A stretch of DNA of 64,000 bases from Ciona intestinalis (lineage: Eukaryota; Chordata; Ascidiacea; Phlebobranchia; Cionidae). Below are positions 60,287-64,000 of this stretch, piece by piece; positions within the stretch are counted from its first letter, which is position 1; every line of letters starts with the position of its first letter. Under the pieces are notes generated by a model that saw nothing but the letters and a program-made list of their open reading frames with translations, had not been told where the DNA came from and ran no database searches. The stretch is taken from contig NC_020166.2 of assembly GCF_000224145.3 (NCBI RefSeq), positions 62,051 through 126,050 on the forward strand, read 5' to 3'. The translations under genes were made by a program, and so were the position numbers.

Positions 60287-61571
60287 TTACGTCACAGACT
60301 GCCCGCCATCCTATCCTTGAAGCTGATTGGTCTCACGTGACTGACGCCTCGCACCAGCTGATTACGCCCGCTTTGATTGCTCCGCGCATAAAACGCCTCT
60401 TCTACAAAGCTACCACGTTTCAGTTTAAATGAAGTTGGTTCCACACCAGGTTACAAGTTGGAAGGTTTTAAGAAGGTTTCTTGCAGGTCCTGAGTTAAGT
60501 ACTACTTTATTCTTATGTTATATAATTATAGCGTACTATACATAGCTGTATACTACTATAATACAGTAATATTATTGTACTACATTATATATAAGAGTAT
60601 AATGCTAAGTTTTGTGCCTTGCGTTTATTACTTTATACGTTTCAATTGTTTTTTATTGTATTTTGTTTCAGAAATCGCGACGGTACTCTATTACGTCACT
60701 TGACACGTCACACACAATATTTTGGTTCTTAATCGCTGCGTTATGTTACGTCACAAACCGACACGTTCGCTTTCTATCGCTCGCGTTACGTCATTAGGTT
60801 CGTTACGTCAAAGCTGAACAACACGCGACTGTTCTACGCGTGCGTTGCGCGGCGTTTTTTTATCATGGGGCCCCATGCGCGTTTTGCGTCGACCCAAGGC
60901 ACATTACTTGTATATTCTAATTATATTTGCGCTATGGGCGCGAAGCAAGAAGATCAAAGAATTGGTAAAGTATAAATCACAATTGGCATTATTACGTACA
61001 TAAGCTCTTTTCTAGAAACATCGATGATGTGACGTCACGAAGTGGTGATGACGCAACAGAAGAACCCACTTCGTAAGTTCATTGTTTCGTCACAAACTTA
61101 TGTATTATAACATAGGAAATTTTAACTTTTATCACGTGTTCAGAACATGACATATGACGTCACAAAGGATCAAGCGAACCATGGCGTAAAGCAAGAAAGA
61201 AGGTAACTATGACGTTATAATATGTAAGTAATAGTTAATTATATATGTAAGTAATAGTTAATATATTACAGAAAAGTCAGCGAATAAAGCTGCCGAAGAA
61301 AAGCGCAAGGTATTGTATATTGTCATTGTTTATTTGTAAGAATTATATTATGTTGGTGTAAGATGGTCCAGTGTTTTCATTTTCTTTTATCCCATTTGGT
61401 AGTAAACAAACAATGTTTACAGAATTATAAAACCGTATCCTCACGACTCTTTTTAAGAGCGTTGTTATTTGTTTAAAACACGATTGTGAAATATGGGAAT
61501 TAGGCGCTAACGGTATCCAACTTACCCCACAGTAATATATTGTATTTGTTAAATGATAAGCCTGTGACGTA
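60287..61571. promoter_or_regulatory. Cluster of CRE-type octamers
   Basis: TTACGTCA at 60287, 60691, 60746, 60786 and 60803, TGACGTCA at 61030 and 61155, and TGACGTAA at 61564, with further one-mismatch words (ACACGTCA at 60703, TGACGTTA near 61210). An E-box CACGTG also occurs near 60335 and 61134. The density is far above the rest of the window. Confidence 0.6.
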
Positions 61572-61637
61572 ACTATTCGTTTTGTTTTGCAGGTGAAGAA
61601 CAAAGACGAAGACGCCAATAAAAGATACACGGTTTGA
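60875..61637 (+). CDS. Candidate small membrane-protein gene of short exons
   Basis: Exon A, 60875-60964, reads MRVLRRPKAHYLYILIIFAL then WARSKKIKEL: a single membrane segment flanked by basic residues, ending in phase 0 at GTAAAG. Downstream are four short segments with good splice ends: 61016-61072, 61144-61202, 61272-61309 and 61593-61637. The last two join in one frame to give a Lys/Glu-rich tail (KSANKAAEEKRK, then VKNKDEDANKRYTV and stop). How the middle exons are used is unclear: 61016-61072 gives a stop in the exon A frame, while 61144-61202 stays open but throws the last two exons out of frame. Another ATG frame at 60429 (MKLVPHQVTSWKVLRRFLAG) may be an upstream exon. No family recognised; the transcript could also be partly non-coding. 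Confidence 0.35.
61350..61537 (-). mobile_element. Palindromic MITE, subfamily B
   Basis: atgttggtgtaagatggtcc to ccaacttaccccacagtaat; intron of the 60.9 kb candidate gene. Confidence 0.75.
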
Positions 61638-61639
61638 GG

Positions 61640-62050
61640 TTTGAGTATTATATAGGAGTTGTGTGTTAATTGTATGTGTATCTTGTCTGTGCTGCTGTAT
61701 TTTCATTCTGCTGGGCCTAATGTTGCCAGCTATTTTTAGTCAGTCACTACTTTAGTGCATTTTGCATATCTATGAAATATATATGCAATGAAACTATGGC
61801 GAACATCTTGCTGGATCAGAATTTGTTGTTGTACACTCTATTGGGTACTTCGTCTACAAAGGTCGAATCCTTCAGTGATTCTGTATTGTCCTGATCGCTT
61901 GGTGGGAACGCTATGTTGGTACACAAATACTCGAGTAATATTAACACGCAGTATAATATGCGCATAAATAAAATTTTCCATTTAGATATATAAAGTGTAA
62001 TATTTATCTCCCCGATAAAATAATTTAAATTATAAAAACGTCATGTAGTG
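61640..62050. other. 3' flank of the 60.9 kb candidate
   Basis: Contains AATAAA near 61967 that could end the transcript. Nothing else recognised. Confidence 0.35.
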
Positions 62051-62770
62051 TGATTGGGACGATGGCCACGTCACAATTACGCTACGACGTCGATACGGTG
62101 GGTCAGAGCATTGTCATGACCCTGCGTTCGGTGCGGTTACATCAGTTTTGATTGAGTTACTTAACGATCAGGTTGTTGCGTGGACGTCTCCGCCAGTGAT
62201 GCTACGCTCGTTTTTAGGTCACTGTTAATGCGGTTCGTAACAACCTGACGCAGTTCCGTAGCGGTCGATACGGTGCGTAACATCCGAATGATATTATATT
62301 GTGTGAAGATACGACGAGAGTATCGCGGTAGCAACATGGCGACTTACCTTTCGATTGGGACATGCGGAGCTGTTGTTGGCTTCGACTCCTTGCGGTCGGA
62401 CATTCAATATGGTGTACACTGCAGATGATTATCCTTCAGGATTTGAACTGTATTTTATTTGTAGATATTTCAACGATTATGTCCGCGTTAATTGCTTTTT
62501 GATAGTTCTCCCACTTTTTTGAATGAATGAGCTGTTGTTTATTTTAGTCACATTTTCTTTGTGCACGTCGTTGTATTATTTTTGTCCTTTTGTCTCTGTG
62601 TGTTTGTTGTGCACGGTGTGTGCATTTTTTGTCTATGGGGTTTCTTTAACCTGCGTGGACAGTAACATCCCGCAAGGGTTTCTCACCAGAGTAGAAACCC
62701 ACTACCATTGGCTGGGGGCTTGTCGTGCCGTAGTGGCTTTCCACCAACGCCAGCCACATAAACTATGAAG
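62050..62770. other. CpG-rich block of unlike composition
   Basis: Noticeably richer in G, C and CpG than its surroundings (for example gctacgacgtcgatacggtg and again gtagcggtcgatacggtgcg). No long open frame apart from 62523-62768, which has a hydrophobic start but no other support. It could be a promoter/CpG region or part of an unrecognised repeat. Confidence 0.35.
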
Positions 62771-62959
62771 GCATTTTAATCCTATTTCTATTTTACAGCA
62801 AGCAACTCTTAAGACCATACTCTTTACATATGCTATTTTGTACATTATTTTGTGCTGCTGTATTTTTTCAACTCGCGTTGTTATAAAAATAATAAAACGA
62901 AAAACAGTTGCAATATTTATTGTAGTATTCTACAATCAAGTCAAGAGTTAATAGAGACG

Positions 62960-63115
62960 TTGTCATTAGTGACCACTGAATTGGAGCAATTGCTGTTAAG
63001 ATGCCTTGCCAGCAAGGACACATACACCCACAATGGTAGCAGCGACGAGCCCTGAACTCCTTACCACTGGTGCAAGGATAGCAAACCAATGTGCTTATAT
63101 GGCAGGGTGGCCGAA
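62960..63115 (-). mobile_element. tRNA-derived SINE head fragment
   Basis: ttagtgaccactgaattgga, acaatggtagcagcgacgag, then decayed boxes ending ggcagggtggccg, minus strand. Confidence 0.75.
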
Positions 63116-63137
63116 TTTAATTTTGAAAATAACTAAA

Positions 63138-63327
63138 TAGTAGAGTGAGGGAAGATGGGACGCATTTTAATTTTGTAGTCCTATTTGGTAGTAAACAAAG
63201 AACATTCAAATAATTATAAAACCAAATCCTCACGACTCCCATAGACCGTTGTTAATTGTTTGAAACACGATCAGGATACTTGGATATTAAGTGCTAAAGG
63301 TGTCCCATCTTCCCCCAAAGTACTATA
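63138..63327 (-). mobile_element. Palindromic MITE, subfamily A
   Basis: tagtagagtgagggaagatg to catcttcccccaaagtacta; reverse sense. Confidence 0.85.
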
Positions 63328-63373
63328 TCATAGTCAGTAAACAAACATGTTATATACCGACTCTTTTTTTATA

Positions 63374-63538
63374 TAGTAGGTTGGGGAAAGACGGAACACC
63401 TTTAGCACAGAATGTCCAAATATCCTGATTGTGTTTTAACAAGTAACACCGGTTTTTGAATGTTCTTTGTTTACTGCCAAACGGTACGAAAAATTCGAGT
63501 AAAAAGGTGTCCCATCTTCCCCCACCCTAACCTACTAT
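63374..63538 (+). mobile_element. Palindromic MITE with internal deletion
   Basis: tagtaggttggggaaagacg to catcttcccccaccctaacc; forward sense, the centre is shortened. Confidence 0.85.
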
Positions 63539-64000
63539 CTGCGTGTATTATGATTAAAAATACAAATCCACCACGGTGAATAAACGCTAACAGATGTACT
63601 TAAATAAAAAACAATTCGGCAACACAAGCCCAATCACGAGACCAAACCAATCGCTGAATAATCGATCAACTCTAAGATGTCTATGTGAAGGAATAATAAA
63701 AAGAGAAATGGTCATTGTGACGTAATAGTTGGAGCAACGATACCCGCAACAGCGCCCATTCACTGAAACAACCCATGTAGAAAGTTAAGCAAGTATCAGG
63801 CTATTAGAAATGTTTAGTTTTTGTAAAGGGTTTGCATAGTTTACTTTTCGTGACAAAAATCGGCGTGTATTGAAATCCTGTAGCGCATAAAAGCGAAGAC
63901 AGTTATTTAGATTGCATATCCTTTGCGTAAATGTTGTTTGTTTATTATTATGTTTTCAGTTTAACGATAAATAAAATTTAAAAATAAAAAAAATCCCCCC
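63539..64000. other. Window end, no gene seen
   Basis: AT-rich unique sequence with stops in every frame. Confidence 0.4.

Noticed and set aside
62523-62768. 81-residue frame with a hydrophobic N-terminus
   Set aside because: T-rich DNA naturally yields Phe/Leu/Cys runs; there is no splice site, signal or family support.

Overview
The window looks like a piece of an ascidian (sea squirt) nuclear genome, most probably Ciona intestinalis/robusta. Three things point that way: an AT-rich background with compact, intron-bearing animal genes; a tRNA-derived SINE and a short palindromic MITE present in tens of copies; and animal orthologues of cilia, Rab, BRCA-complex and calcium-sensor genes. The species is an inference, because no search could be run. 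Four runs of N and one single N show that this is a draft assembly.

Layout. 0.7-4.9 kb (minus): IFT88, five coding exons. 6.5-12 kb (minus): mitochondrial L-threonine 3-dehydrogenase (TDH), eight exons. 14.1-14.8 kb (minus): an unrecognised gene with a PP1-docking RVxF motif. 16.7-19.4 kb (minus): MPHOSPH10, four exons. 19.5-26.4 kb: mainly repeats, plus a possible secreted-peptide gene at 22.6 kb. 26.7-30.7 kb (plus): a TATA promoter, a predicted 78-residue tail-anchored protein gene and, 30 bases after it, an intronless BARD1; the pair has the geometry of a tunicate operon. 32.4-38.0 kb (plus): RAB23, six exons. 40.8-41.2 kb (plus): a strongly diverged histone H2B variant. 42.7-43.9 kb (minus): a probable secreted cysteine-rich protein. 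47.3-52.3 kb (plus): a CIB1-type calcium- and integrin-binding protein with a TATA promoter. 53.3-53.8 kb (plus): PTPMT1, intronless. 54.7-58.2 kb (plus): a PAQR/membrane progestin receptor, seven or more exons with one gap. 60.4-61.6 kb (plus): a possible small membrane-protein gene in a region dense in CRE octamers.

Repeats fill most of the remaining sequence. The palindromic MITE, about 195 bp with TIRs near GTAGGGTGGGG, is present in more than 30 copies in two subfamilies, many inside introns. The SINE has an unusual habit: its 3' part of about 96 bp has been amplified alone into tandem arrays at 23 kb, 41 kb and 55-57 kb. hAT-like MITEs, palindromes and AT-rich tandem repeats make up the rest. 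The genes are ordinary housekeeping and signalling genes and do not form one pathway. The most unusual items are the H2B variant, the BARD1 gene pair, the hAT insertion in a 5' UTR, and an IFT88 exon fragment caught at the centre of an intronic palindrome.
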